Of a DNA stretch of 64,000 nucleotides, positions 55,094 through 63,262 are shown piece by piece. The notes beneath the pieces are model-generated. The model saw nothing but the letters and a program-made list of their open reading frames with translations, did not search any database and was not told the DNA's origin. Source of the stretch: Geobacter sp. (GTDB lineage Bacteria > Desulfobacterota > Desulfuromonadia > Geobacterales > Geobacteraceae). Made by a program: the position numbers and the translations under genes. Location: contig DNJC01000055.1 in the NCBI GenBank assembly GCA_003490025.1, forward strand, positions 70,000-133,999, written 5' to 3'. The stretch's first letter is position 1. The number at the start of each line of letters is the position of its first letter.

Positions 55094-55124
55094 AAAGGCG
55101 GGGCCTCAAGCCCCGCCTTTTTTG
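55094..55124 (+). terminator. Rho-independent terminator
   Basis: AAAGGCGGGGC and GCCCCGCCTTT pair around CTCAA and end in six T residues, right after the cytochrome gene. Confidence 0.92.
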
Positions 55125-55605
55125 GGAAAATCAGATTCCCACAAGAATATAAACCCTTCCCCCCTCCCCCCGGATCCCCCCTGACGCCGTGGTAAAATCA
55201 CCCAATCTGTCGAATGGACAGCGAGTGCGCTTTCCCTGTGTCCCATGACGCGTGTTGTTGGAAAGGCGTTCCCGCGATTTGGCAGTCTTATCCGGTTATA
55301 CGGCGTTACGACTTCATTCCGACTACCTTTCCCCTCAAAGCCTTATTCGTTTTCTCGGGAAAGCAATCAGCGCCTGCCTGTCGGTCCATCCCCTGGCCCA
55401 ATCGCAAAAACAAGACGTTAAGCCCATCGGTGCGAAACCCCATCTTGCAGAAGTAGAAGTATCGACTCTTTTTTTCGAAAAAAAAGGGACAGGCGGTTGT
55501 TTGCCTGGTGTGGCACAAATCGAGCATGCAGATGGCGCCTTTCCATAAAGGGGGCCGCAAAGGTTCACAGGGAAAGTGCAATTCATTGTTATGGGGATGG
55601 AAGCG
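55125..55605. other. Intergenic region
   Basis: No gene is supported. A run of seven T, then CG, then eight A (55469-55485) forms a short AT hairpin. Short open frames across here have no recognisable product. Confidence 0.45.
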
Positions 55606-56127
55606 ATGGGGGACAACTGTTACAGACGGGCAAAAGTTGAAGCGGCTATAGGGGCGATAGCGGCCGACGGCTGTTTCTGCCTCGCCTTTCTGGTGCATCT
55701 CATGGGCCGCGACTGCGTCCTCGGCATTACCGAATACATGACCATGGGGATCATCGTCTGCGTGTTCCTCACGTCCTGCTGGCTAATTTACGACGACTAC
55801 TGGCTGAACCACGCCCGGCTCAACAATGACGTAGTAAAGAAGCTTCGAATCAGGGAACTGCAACGGGGTGCTTCCATCGAGTTTGACGGCAAACAGTACC
55901 TGGTAGACGACATCCACCTTCCGATCGTGGACGGCTACGAGGTGGCAAACCATCTCAAGAGGCACCCCGTCCTTCGGCAGCTCCCGCTGGTGGCGGTGAC
56001 GGCCCTGGCGATGGTGGGCGACCGCGAGAAAGTTCTCTCGGCCGGATTTGACGGGTACATCGGCAAGCCGATAGAGCCGGAAAAGTTCGTCGGACAGATC
56101 GAGGCCTTTCTGAAGAAGAAAGCGTGA
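55606..56127 (+). CDS. Two-helix membrane segment fused to a half receiver domain
   Basis: The 173-residue frame starts with two hydrophobic helices (about 14-38 and 45-65). Its last 75 residues are the second half of a response-regulator receiver: HLPIVDGYEVANHL, LPLVAVTALAM and GFDGYIGKPIEPEKF (Lys/Pro switch). The first half, with the acidic pocket and the D of the phospho-site region, is missing: VDDIHLP replaces it. The product could be a remnant of a hybrid kinase. ATG 55606 is tentative. I doubt it is phosphorylated. Confidence 0.6.
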   Translation: MGDNCYRRAKVEAAIGAIAADGCFCLAFLVHLMGRDCVLGITEYMTMGIIVCVFLTSCWLIYDDYWLNHARLNNDVVKKLRIRELQRGASIEFDGKQYLVDDIHLPIVDGYEVANHLKRHPVLRQLPLVAVTALAMVGDREKVLSAGFDGYIGKPIEPEKFVGQIEAFLKKKA

Positions 56128-56178
56128 CGTGGGGCCAAATCCTTCGTTGTTACGGCCTGCTCCCCGCACGGGCGTCAA

Positions 56179-56571
56179 TTACTCAAGCGCCTTTACATCT
56201 ACAATGAAGTATTCTGATTCTCCGAAGCAGGTCGTGGGTATGCCCTTGTGTTGCTCGTAGGACAACGATACTTTTTTCCCCAGTGATGAATTAATTTTTG
56301 CCACCACGGCCTTGTCTCGCACAGAAAACATGAACCTTTCGGGGATCGATCCGGGTACTGGCAGTATTTGCAGTTCACCCTCCCACGTCTTGCATACCCA
56401 ACCCTTTTCAGAGAATTTCTGAACGTATCCAACCCTGTCGCCCCTGGAAAAGCTCCAGTTGAGCACAGCGTAAAGATACCCCGCAGCCAGAACCACGATT
56501 GCCACCAACACTGCTGCAAATATCTTGATTGCTTTGTTTCCGAGTTCAGAAGCAGTCACTTTTCCCTCCAT
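56179..56571 (-). CDS. Single-helix membrane protein, conserved hypothetical
   Basis: The 130-residue protein has one helix (about 18-38), then a domain with SRGDRVGYVQKFSEKGWVCK, KTWEGELQILPVPGS and GIPTTCFGESEYFIVDVK. This pattern belongs to a widespread uncharacterised family, sometimes mislabelled as 6-phosphogluconate dehydrogenase. Most of the domain would be periplasmic. It is a single gene; function unknown. Confidence 0.75.
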   Translation of the reverse strand: MEGKVTASELGNKAIKIFAAVLVAIVVLAAGYLYAVLNWSFSRGDRVGYVQKFSEKGWVCKTWEGELQILPVPGSIPERFMFSVRDKAVVAKINSSLGKKVSLSYEQHKGIPTTCFGESEYFIVDVKALE

Positions 56572-56639
56572 TCTTGCGTGCTCAAGCCAGCGATGTTTTT
56601 TTCTCTCGTGGAGGTATCCCGGCGCATCTTATTTCAGAT

Positions 56640-57042
56640 TTATTAATTTGTAAATTGAAAGGTTTGCCAATGGGCAGCGGAGACACAGGAGACAACGCGA
56701 AAAGCAATTACGCAAAGAACGCCAAGAACCCGCTGAGAACGCGAGGAAGGCTTTAGGCTTTTTGATATGAGATTCCGTTTCTGCAAGGGACTTATTGATC
56801 GGGTATCGGGGCAAAAAAGAGGGCCACCCATCGGGAGTGGTCATTTTTCTTCTATTGATGCGGAATAATGTGCGGTTATCGGGGGGAGTATCATCCCACC
56901 TGCGCCAGCAGTTGGAACCGATCGGCAGCTGCTTTGAGATATTTTTCCCCTACCGTGACTCGGGGCGGACTCACCTCGGGACCTCGGCTCCCCCCCTCGG
57001 CGAATCCGTCGCTGGGCAAAACGGTTTGATTTCCGGCCGCTC
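56640..57042. other. Intergenic region with repeat-like motif
   Basis: No gene is supported. At about 56670-56750 lies a CAGCGGAGACACAGGAGACAACGC-type string, a spacer motif that recurs in high-GC delta-proteobacterial genomes. A CGGGGGGAGTATC run and GGGACCTCGGCTCC segment follow. Confidence 0.45.
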
Positions 57043-57540
57043 GAATTCATTCGCCTATGCGGGAATCGATTCATTTTCTCGGCGAATGTATTCGCCGGCT
57101 GGCGAATTGATTTCTAATCTTTTGAATGATCACTTCGCGCCGGAGTTATCATTCAATTTTTTTTGAATTGGTTCAAGATATTTTGAATCATCACTCTAAT
57201 AAAAATGTGACAATTAGTTTTTAAACGAATTCAATTCTAATATTAGAGATGATCACTCCAGCCAGAAGTATCAATTCATTTTTATACGAATTAATTCAAA
57301 ATTTTTCGAATCATCATTCCGGTGTCGAACATTGATTTGATTCTCAGAGAAGTAATTCGAAAAGGATATAGATGTTCATCTCAAAAGATGGTGGCCATTC
57401 ATTTTCCTGCCAATTCATTTCTAATCTCGTGAACGATCACTTCCGGCCGAGGAGTCGATCCAATTTTTCTGCAATTCGTTCCCCAACTTTTGAATGTTCA
57501 CTCCCGTGCTGCGAATGAATCCGCGGGAAAATGAATGCTA
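57043..57540. repeat. Seven-copy degenerate tandem repeat, 61-base period
   Basis: The block anchored on GAAT-N-ATCACTCC recurs at 57128, 57189, 57251, 57312, 57374, 57435 and 57496, steps of 61, 62, 61, 62, 61 and 61 bases. Between anchors another part, ATCAATTCATTTTT-like, also recurs. Units differ from each other by about a third, and no unit is intact. A further, weaker copy may start at 57067. The region is AT-rich against high-GC flanks. A period of 61 or 62 is not a multiple of 3, so it is not peptide repeats; spacers and repeats are not distinct, so it is not CRISPR. Confidence 0.8.
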
Positions 57541-57702
57541 CTTCTCCAGTGGAAGAGTAGGGGGCCGTTCCAGCGAGGGGAGGCGTGACTGAAGTAGCGT
57601 TGGAAGAAGCGTGAACTCTCAGGTTCAAAGGTGGGAAGAGGTGGAGAGGTGAACGTAGCGCGGCTGCAGCCTGCCTAGCTGCAGCCGCTCGAAAGGCTGG
57701 TT

Positions 57703-58350
57703 TTATTCTACTACGATGCTGACGACCGCCGACCACGGGCCGCTGCCGACGCTGTTGTGGTACCTGACTCTGAAATAGTACCGCTTGACGGAATCGAGCC
57801 CGCTAACTTCCATCCTGCAGTTGTAATACCTTTCCAGGCTTTTCCAGGAAGACTCGTCCCCGGGGTTGTCCGTGAACTGCAGTTCGATGCTTCCGACTCC
57901 GGACTCCTTGCCCACCGTTGCGACTACCATCCCTGGCCGGTTTCCCTTTTTCAGGATCAGCTTCTGGGGCATCGCAGGAAGGGAGTGCGTTACGGACCTG
58001 CTGTAGGCACGCTGCTTCTGCTCGATGCCTATTTCCAGCATCGAAGGGGCGTTACGGTGGGTGGCCACCATGACGGCATGCTGGCAGGCAAAGATGAAGC
58101 ACCTTATTATCTCTTCGCGAATCCTCTCCTTCTCCGCTTCTAGGAGCCGGTCGCCGTACCTTGCTGCTTCGGATGTCTTCTGCAGCGCTACTCCCAGGTT
58201 GGTGAACCTGTCGTATCCTGGCACGTGCTCCTGAAGGTTCTGGAAGGCATCATGGTTCTTGATTCTTTCCGCGAAGCTAAAGGTTTGTTGGATGAGATCG
58301 CCGTCGGATAGTTTCTTCAAGCTGCTGGTGTCGAATGACGGTACGGTCAT
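57703..58350 (-). CDS. Fibronectin type III-tailed hypothetical protein
   Basis: The 215-residue protein has an unassigned helical N-terminal half (RIREEIIRCFIFACQHAV) and a C-terminal domain of about 90 residues with the fibronectin III layout (LQFTDNPGDESSWKSLER, MEVSGLDSVKRYYFRVRYHNSVGSGPWS). It has no signal peptide. I cannot name its role. It is a single gene next to the tandem repeat. Confidence 0.7.
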   Translation of the reverse strand: MTVPSFDTSSLKKLSDGDLIQQTFSFAERIKNHDAFQNLQEHVPGYDRFTNLGVALQKTSEAARYGDRLLEAEKERIREEIIRCFIFACQHAVMVATHRNAPSMLEIGIEQKQRAYSRSVTHSLPAMPQKLILKKGNRPGMVVATVGKESGVGSIELQFTDNPGDESSWKSLERYYNCRMEVSGLDSVKRYYFRVRYHNSVGSGPWSAVVSIVVE

Positions 58351-58693
58351 AGTGGCCTCCGTTGCATGGGGGGGTAACCGCTCGGAGCGGCTGACAGGAG
58401 GATATTAACGTCTCCCAATGGGTTGTCAAGATCGCCCACCGTGGCCCACGTCCATCTTTGGGGCAGGGGGCGAAGAGTTGAACTATTGGAAAGGCCAACG
58501 AATTGAAAAAGGTGCTAGCCGCTATCGGCTAACACCTTTTCTTTTCCTGACTGGCGATGAACTTCCGTTATCGAAATCTCCCCCTCCCCTTCAAGGAACG
58601 TATAGCGGAAGATAGTCACTAATCGGCTTCAAGCCCTACGTTTCCTTCCAATTTTGAAGGCTAGGGGCTGTCAACCGGCAACGCGATGGGTGG
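58351..58693. other. Intergenic region
   Basis: About 340 bases. Only the hairpin at 58505-58545 stands out. A short C-rich run near 58573-58590 resembles the dispersed CCCTCCCC repeat. No gene is supported. Confidence 0.45.
58505..58545. terminator. Hairpin terminator
   Basis: AAAAAGGTGCTAGCCG and CGGCTAACACCTTTTC pair with one mismatch around CTAT, with A run before and T run after. It is placed to end the minus-strand MazF/DUF2442 unit. Confidence 0.75.
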
Positions 58694-58948
58694 CTAGTCG
58701 GAGGGAGGGGATTCGAGTGGACGCAGTTCTGCAAGTAGGGTCTCGGGGGCGATGTCCTGCTCGTTCGGCCATGTTACTGCTCCGAAGACGACTCCGACTT
58801 GATTGAAATAGTTCACGTCTTTCAGCTCGCGAAAGACACCGTGGTCCAGATATGGTTTGAGATCGAAAATCCCTTTGCGGCCATCTTCGACTTCGACATA
58901 GATGCGATAATCGGACATCGGCTTAACTTTTTTTAGCGAGGTCTTCAT
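58694..58948 (-). CDS. DUF2442-domain protein
   Basis: The 84-residue protein has the DUF2442 pattern (YRIYVEVEDGRKGIFDLKPYL, then VTWPNEQDIAPETLL). DUF2442 proteins often accompany toxin genes. A GTG at 58966 would overlap the MazF stop by one base; I use ATG 58948, which has AGGGA upstream. Role unknown. Confidence 0.72.
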   Translation of the reverse strand: MKTSLKKVKPMSDYRIYVEVEDGRKGIFDLKPYLDHGVFRELKDVNYFNQVGVVFGAVTWPNEQDIAPETLLAELRPLESPPSD

Positions 58949-58965
58949 GGTTGCCGTCCCTGCCA

Positions 58966-59295
58966 CTACCTATCGGCGACGCCTATCCACAGCGCTAGCA
59001 ATCTGGTGATTTCTGACATCTGTTTATCGGTCAGATGGCCAACACTTGATCCTATCTTCTGTCGGGGAATGGTCATTAACTTGTCGATCTGAACAAAGGA
59101 GGTGACGGCTAACGCGTTATCAGCGGTAGGTATCACCTCGTATCTGTATAGCGGAGCGTCCAGCGCGAATGAGGTGACTAGACACACTGTTACGCTGGGA
59201 TGCTCGGAAAAATAATCGGTCTGCACGACAAGTGCCGCTCGAGGTTTACCGTAGTCACCGGAAGCGCTCACCAAGACCAAATCGCCCCGTTTCAC
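58966..59295 (-). CDS. MazF/PemK-family toxin
   Basis: A 109-residue MazF-type endoribonuclease, with MKRGDLVLVSASGDYGKPRAALVVQ at the start (RGD and Arg/Pro RxA motifs) and CLVTSF and VQIDKLMTIPR later. It cuts specific mRNA sequences when the antitoxin is degraded. It overlaps the antitoxin gene by 4 bases and is followed by a DUF2442 gene. Confidence 0.88.
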   Translation of the reverse strand: MKRGDLVLVSASGDYGKPRAALVVQTDYFSEHPSVTVCLVTSFALDAPLYRYEVIPTADNALAVTSFVQIDKLMTIPRQKIGSSVGHLTDKQMSEITRLLALWIGVADR

Positions 59296-59498
59296 TCCTC
59301 ACCCCATTCCGCCACCTGAGCCACTTCCTCAAGGTCCTCCAGGTTCTGTGGCTCTGCGAGTGCCAAGCGCGACTGCCTCTGACATTCGGCAGCGAATCCA
59401 GGAGCTGCTGGATCCGGAACCCATATCTGAACCGGCTTCAAGCCAGATTGCCGCAGTTTTGCCCTGTAAGTCTGTACCCTGTTTCTTGTCGGTTGCAT
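59292..59498 (-). CDS. MazE-family antitoxin (DUF3018 type)
   Basis: A 68-residue antitoxin with the DUF3018 pattern (NRVQTYRAKLRQSGLKPVQIWVPD then GFAAECQRQSRLAL). It binds and neutralises MazF and represses its own promoter. GCAGGAGGC precedes ATG 59498; upstream codons are spurious. A palindrome lies 15 bases upstream. Confidence 0.82.
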   Translation of the reverse strand: MQPTRNRVQTYRAKLRQSGLKPVQIWVPDPAAPGFAAECQRQSRLALAEPQNLEDLEEVAQVAEWGEE

Positions 59499-59513
59499 GG
59501 TTCGCCTCCTGCC

Positions 59514-59525
59514 GTTACATGTAAC
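59514..59525. promoter_or_regulatory. Palindromic operator before MazE/MazF genes
   Basis: GTTACATGTAAC is a perfect 12-base palindrome 15 bases before the antitoxin start, the usual place for an autoregulatory site. Confidence 0.5.
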
Positions 59526-59846
59526 ACCTCGTTGGTCGTATTGTAAAGCTCTAGTTGCTGGACGCCAATTCGCAGACCCCCGCACCCTTCAGTTCCGTTT
59601 GTTGTACAGCTTTTGTCGCATTGGCTCTCGATGGCATTGAGGTAATTCGGAGCATGCAGTATATTGTCTTTGCCGATCAAACCTTTGGAGTAACCCCTGC
59701 CCTTCTCCCTGGGGCGAGGGGGGATGGCTCCCGGGTCCGCGAGGAATCCACCAAGGATGGACCAGGTTTCAAAGCGACGGTTCTCCATACATTGTAGATA
59801 CCTTGCTACACTGGTGGAGTCGTTTTGCGGATAAGGAGGCTTGGAA

Positions 59847-60089
59847 ATGGTCGCCAAAGCTCAGAAATGGGGAAACAGCCTGGCTGTCCGACTGCCTAAG
59901 TCGATGGCTGAAGAGTGCGGAATTGAAGCCGATTCTCCGGTCGAGATTCTCAGGCAAGAGGACTGCATCATCATCAAGGCGTTGGTCAAGAGACAGATCT
60001 CGCTTGAGACGCTGCTAAGCGGCATCACGGAAGACAACCTCCACTCCGAGATTCCTACTGGTACGCCTGCCGGTAAGGAGTTCTTGTGA
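59847..60089 (+). CDS. MazE/AbrB-type antitoxin
   Basis: The 80-residue antitoxin has the AbrB/MazE swapped-hairpin start KWGNSLAVRLPKSMAEECGI. AAGGAGG sits 7 bases before ATG 59847. Its stop overlaps the GTG of the toxin gene as GTGA. It is intact although the toxin is not. Confidence 0.85.
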   Translation: MVAKAQKWGNSLAVRLPKSMAEECGIEADSPVEILRQEDCIIIKALVKRQISLETLLSGITEDNLHSEIPTGTPAGKEFL

Positions 60090-60431
60090 AAAGGGTCGGT
60101 TATGTCCCTGACAGGGGCGACGTTGGTCTGGCTCGACTTTAACCCGCAGGCGGGTCATGAGCACGCCGGCCGGCGCCCTGCATTCGTTCTCTCTCCTCAA
60201 TCCTATAATAGAAAGACCAGCTTGATGCTCTGCTGCCCCATTACGAGTCAGGTGACAGGGTACCCTTTCGGAGTACCTGTTGAAGGTGTCATCGGCGTGC
60301 GAGGCGTCATTTTATCTGACCAGGTGAAATCGCTGGACTGGCAGGTTCGCAGAGCAGAAATGAGGGGAAAGGTTAGCAAGGACGTTCTGGAGGAAGTGGT
60401 ACTGAAGATCCGGGCTCTCCTCGAAGGCTGA
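60086..60431 (+). pseudogene. Frameshifted MazF-family toxin gene
   Basis: From GTG 60086 the frame reads VKRVGYVPDRGDV, the expected MazF start, then runs to a stop at TAA 60140-60142 region. If one G in the GTTGGTC at 60122-60128 is removed, it joins WLDFNPQAGHEHAGRRPAFVLS without a break, ending at 60431. The downstream part also opens from ATG 60102 but lacks the RGD strand. So the gene looks broken, or a sequencing error is present. Confidence 0.75.
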
Positions 60432-60564
60432 CTGGCCGCTACCCGCAGGCTGTACGATGACGCCTACTTCCGGCAGGTTGCACTCTGGCTGGCCTGAAGG
60501 GCAGGACCTCGGGCCTGATACAATCTCCGGGGGTGGGAACTTGTTCGGGCGGGAGCATAGATGC

Positions 60565-60600
60565 AAAGAGGGCACCCACTGCTGGGTGCCCTCTTTTACT
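60565..60600. terminator. Bidirectional terminator
   Basis: AAAGAGGGCACCCA and TGGGTGCCCTCTTT are perfect arms around CTGC, with T run. It lies between the broken toxin gene and the HepT gene. Confidence 0.92.
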
Positions 60601-60627
60601 CAGTGGTTCAACGCGGACTCAATATCT

Positions 60628-60969
60628 TCAAGTCATTAGTGCATTTAACCGCCTTAGTTCCTCCAGAAGTATCGGGACATCAACTTCCACAGAGCGCCAA
60701 ACTGTGGCCAAATCGACACCGAAATACTGGTGTATCAGTTTATCTCTAAACCCGGCGAGATCCCTCCAGGGAAGGTCCCTATGGAGAATGCGAAATTCCA
60801 GGGAGACGTTTTTAGCTGCTTCTCCTATAATCTCAAACTGACGGATTACTGCGTCCTGCGCCATGCGCTCAGTTTTAAACTTGTTGTAATCCATCCCCTC
60901 GGTATAGGACATGATCTGCTGAACTGCATCTATGATATGCGTCAGATATACAGTATCGTCGCGGATCAC
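60628..60969 (-). CDS. HepT-family toxin (HEPN RNase)
   Basis: A 113-residue HEPN-type RNase. The catalytic R-x4-H-x-Y is seen as RDKLIHQYF near residue 80. HepT toxins are neutralised by MntA, which AMPylates the tyrosine. It overlaps mntA by 4 bases. Confidence 0.9.
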   Translation of the reverse strand: MIRDDTVYLTHIIDAVQQIMSYTEGMDYNKFKTERMAQDAVIRQFEIIGEAAKNVSLEFRILHRDLPWRDLAGFRDKLIHQYFGVDLATVWRSVEVDVPILLEELRRLNALMT

Positions 60970-61253
60970 TGCACGATTACCTTGAGTTCCTTCCTGATGC
61001 GCTCGATCAAGTACGGACTTATGGCCTGTTCGGTCAGCAGATCGATTTTTACCCCTACCAGTTCCGAAAGCTCTCTTTCCATCCGGATAAGTCCCAGTAA
61101 GCTTTGTTGCTCGTTGAACCAGACAAGGAGATCCAGATCACTGTCAACCCGCGCTTCCCCGCGGGCGTAAGAGCCGAAAATACCGACACGGCTTGCGCCA
61201 TGTGCTTGCATGTATATCCGTATTTTTTCGTCATATGGGGTTACTGGGGACAT
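60966..61253 (-). CDS. MntA-type nucleotidyltransferase antitoxin
   Basis: A 95-residue minimal nucleotidyltransferase with GIFGSYARGEARVDSDLDLLV (GSx(10)DxD) that probably AMPylates the HepT tyrosine. It is the first gene of the pair. Confidence 0.9.
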   Translation of the reverse strand: MSPVTPYDEKIRIYMQAHGASRVGIFGSYARGEARVDSDLDLLVWFNEQQSLLGLIRMERELSELVGVKIDLLTEQAISPYLIERIRKELKVIVQ

Positions 61254-61424
61254 TACTTCACCTCTGCCAATGAAGTTTGTGCTTTAAATATGCGTTATTC
61301 TGGCGTGCGGCCAATATACCCGATCTTTTAATGGGGTGCAACATGTGCTGTCTTTTATGCAGGAAAAGGAGGGGGTAGACGGAGAACGGTTGAACCTACC
61401 TTCGCCGGCTGACGCTTTGGTAAC

Positions 61425-61510
61425 AGGGGAAAGGTTAGCAAGGACATTCTGGAGGAAGTGGTACTGAAGATCCGGGCTCTCCTCGAAGGCTGACTGGCCG
61501 CTACCTGCAG
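61425..61510. repeat. 86-bp duplication of toxin-gene 3' end
   Basis: These bases match 60363-60448, which cover the last part of the frameshifted MazF gene and its downstream bases, with two differences seen. The copy has no start of its own. It lies between the MntA and immunity-like genes and marks local recombination. Confidence 0.88.
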
Positions 61511-61516
61511 TCGGAT

Positions 61517-62053
61517 TCACTTTGGCTGACGCTTGAGCAGCAGGATGGTGTTGTCGTACCAGCGCATGGCGAGCTCGTTGTCCGAGAGGCGGGCGATCCA
61601 GTTGAAATTTTCTGGACCAAATGGTGTGTCCGGTCCGATGTGCCCCTTTTTGCAGGTTACCCATAGCACCTCTACATTCTTCATAGTATCTACTGGCAAG
61701 GCGAATTTATTCGTTTCTCCTCCACTGTATTTTGCTTTGGCCATAGTACGACCGACTAGTCCCTCTATAGTTTCCACCTCAGATCTTACTAACGGGTGCT
61801 GACAGCTTGTGTCTTCTGGGGTATTCGTCAGTATTGACTTGCGAGAGAATAGCATCCAACGCCCGACCAACTCTGGGTCGTCGTAGTTGTAATTCGGCCT
61901 TCGCATGAGAGTTTCATCAAGTCGTACCCCCGTTACTTCCCATTTCCCAATGAGTACGCTTACGTGGTCAGTCTGGCTCATGCCTTTTTCTGCAACCAAC
62001 GAAATCAACAGGGCCAGCACCACTGTGTAGGCCCACCGCAGTCTGTGGGTCAT
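61517..62053 (-). CDS. Exported protein, candidate immunity to lysozyme-like effector
   Basis: The 178-residue protein has a signal peptide (about 1-26, ending GMSQ). The rest has two Cys (SCQHP, VTCKKG). I recognise no family. Its start overlaps the lysozyme gene stop by 4 bases, as in effector-immunity pairs, and a periplasmic inhibitor would fit. This is an inference. GC is lower than its neighbours. Confidence 0.6.
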   Translation of the reverse strand: MTHRLRWAYTVVLALLISLVAEKGMSQTDHVSVLIGKWEVTGVRLDETLMRRPNYNYDDPELVGRWMLFSRKSILTNTPEDTSCQHPLVRSEVETIEGLVGRTMAKAKYSGGETNKFALPVDTMKNVEVLWVTCKKGHIGPDTPFGPENFNWIARLSDNELAMRWYDNTILLLKRQPK

Positions 62054-62832
62054 TTGTATTTCCCCTTAACGTAGAGATCTACTTCACGCTTTCTTCTTGC
62101 AACAAGGCCCCTTAGAACCTTTCCCCCAGAAGTGGTCGCTTCCGATATGTGTCTTATTGCTTCTTCAGACTGGCCTCTATTAACATATTCCGCGACCTTA
62201 CGAAATCGTCCTCCTGGATTGTATGCAAAACTCACTAGAGCGTCATACTCATGCTGAAATAAAGGGACCACCACACATCGTCTCACTATCGCCTCATAAC
62301 TCGGAAGAATCATCTTTAAGAGGGCGATCGCCTGCTCTTCAGTCAAAGTAACTATCTTCCGGTGTTCGTTGACGAAAGAATCCGCTGATATGCCATAAAG
62401 CCCAGCACCTTCTGCTACTTCTTCACTCGTGCCCTTACTGATACCAATACTGACAAGATCATTTGCTATTTGCACTTTTGATCGTGTTTTCATATCGTAG
62501 CCAGCGCCCAAAGTTACTCCGCTAGAACCGCGAGGCCAGTGTAATCTCTCAGAGATACCAGGCGCATACTCCTCATCCCAAATGAACCGCACACCAAGGT
62601 CAGAGATCTTCATTATTTGGGGCCGTTTTTTATTTTCGCGGAATTTTTCTCTATTGGTTCTGCGCAGTGGGTCAGCATAATCCTTGATTCCGAGTGGGCC
62701 AGGGGTATCACCCACGAATGAAATCGGTGTGTCGGGAGAGGCGGCATCGTTGTGGCCGAGGGGCCCTGGGGTTAGGGTCGGTGGCTGGAACGGATCGCGT
62801 CCTAGTGGATGGGGAGATCTGGAGTTGGCCAT
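62050..62832 (-). CDS. Lysozyme-like (GH24/pesticin type) candidate effector
   Basis: The 260-residue protein has no signal peptide. Residues 1-60 hold TPGPLGHNDAA and DTPGPLGIKDYADP, a repeated PGPLGxxD motif. The remainder resembles T4-type lysozyme/pesticin: SSGVTLGAGYDMKTR, LFQHEYDALVSFAYNPGGRF and LRGLVARRKREVDLY. It likely cuts peptidoglycan and is delivered or released by another machine. The gene overlaps the exported partner by 4 bases. GC is clearly lower than average here, a sign of transfer. Phage endolysin is an alternative. Confidence 0.72.
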   Translation of the reverse strand: MANSRSPHPLGRDPFQPPTLTPGPLGHNDAASPDTPISFVGDTPGPLGIKDYADPLRRTNREKFRENKKRPQIMKISDLGVRFIWDEEYAPGISERLHWPRGSSGVTLGAGYDMKTRSKVQIANDLVSIGISKGTSEEVAEGAGLYGISADSFVNEHRKIVTLTEEQAIALLKMILPSYEAIVRRCVVVPLFQHEYDALVSFAYNPGGRFRKVAEYVNRGQSEEAIRHISEATTSGGKVLRGLVARRKREVDLYVKGKYK

Positions 62833-62949
62833 AATAACCTCTGCAAGTTATCTAAGGTAGCAACGGCCCACCGTTGAAGATGGAACGTTACCAACCATCT
62901 CCGTCGTGTCAAACGCTGCAGATTGGATTATGCTGCTCGGCCCTTACAA

Positions 62950-63182
62950 CCCATCCCCACCCCGTCCCTCCCCTTCCACCTTCGCCAAGGCTACGGCGGA
63001 CAAGTTCCGGGGAGGGGGCGTTTTGGCAGCGGGCACTTCCGCAAGCTGGCCGATCACTTAGTGGCAGCGCCCTCACCCTGCCCTTTCCCGGGGGGAGAGG
63101 GTTTTGCTCCAGGAGGATGGGTAAGGTAGTAAATGGAAAGGCTCTGCCCCCTCCCTGACCCTCCCCCTCCGGGGGAGGGAAC
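62950..63182. repeat. Intergenic repeat cluster
   Basis: The 430-base gap to nuoN holds three CCCTCCC/GGGAGGG-type palindromes (about 62959-63019, 63070-63108 and 63149-63181), one around a CTTCGCCAAGGCTACGGCGG core. No gene is supported. Confidence 0.6.
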
Positions 63183-63191
63183 TGTAAACGC

Positions 63192-63226
63192 AAAGAGGGC
63201 GTCCAATCGCTTGGACGCCCTCTTTT
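63192..63226. terminator. Terminator after nuoN
   Basis: AAAGAGGGCGTCCAA and TTGGACGCCCTCTTT pair perfectly around TCGC, with a T run on the plus side and A run (T on minus) before, about 37 bases after the nuoN stop. Confidence 0.92.
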
Positions 63227-63262
63227 ATTGCTGTGCAGACCGGGTCTGCCTTACCTATTTCC

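Noticed and set aside
57043..57540. CRISPR array
   Set aside because: The 61-base period fits a repeat plus spacer, but no 25-35 base segment is kept identical, and no cas gene is near.
60102..60431. ATG 60102 as the true start of a complete MazF
   Set aside because: It would lack the conserved RGD strand, which is present one frame away after the GTGA overlap with MazE.
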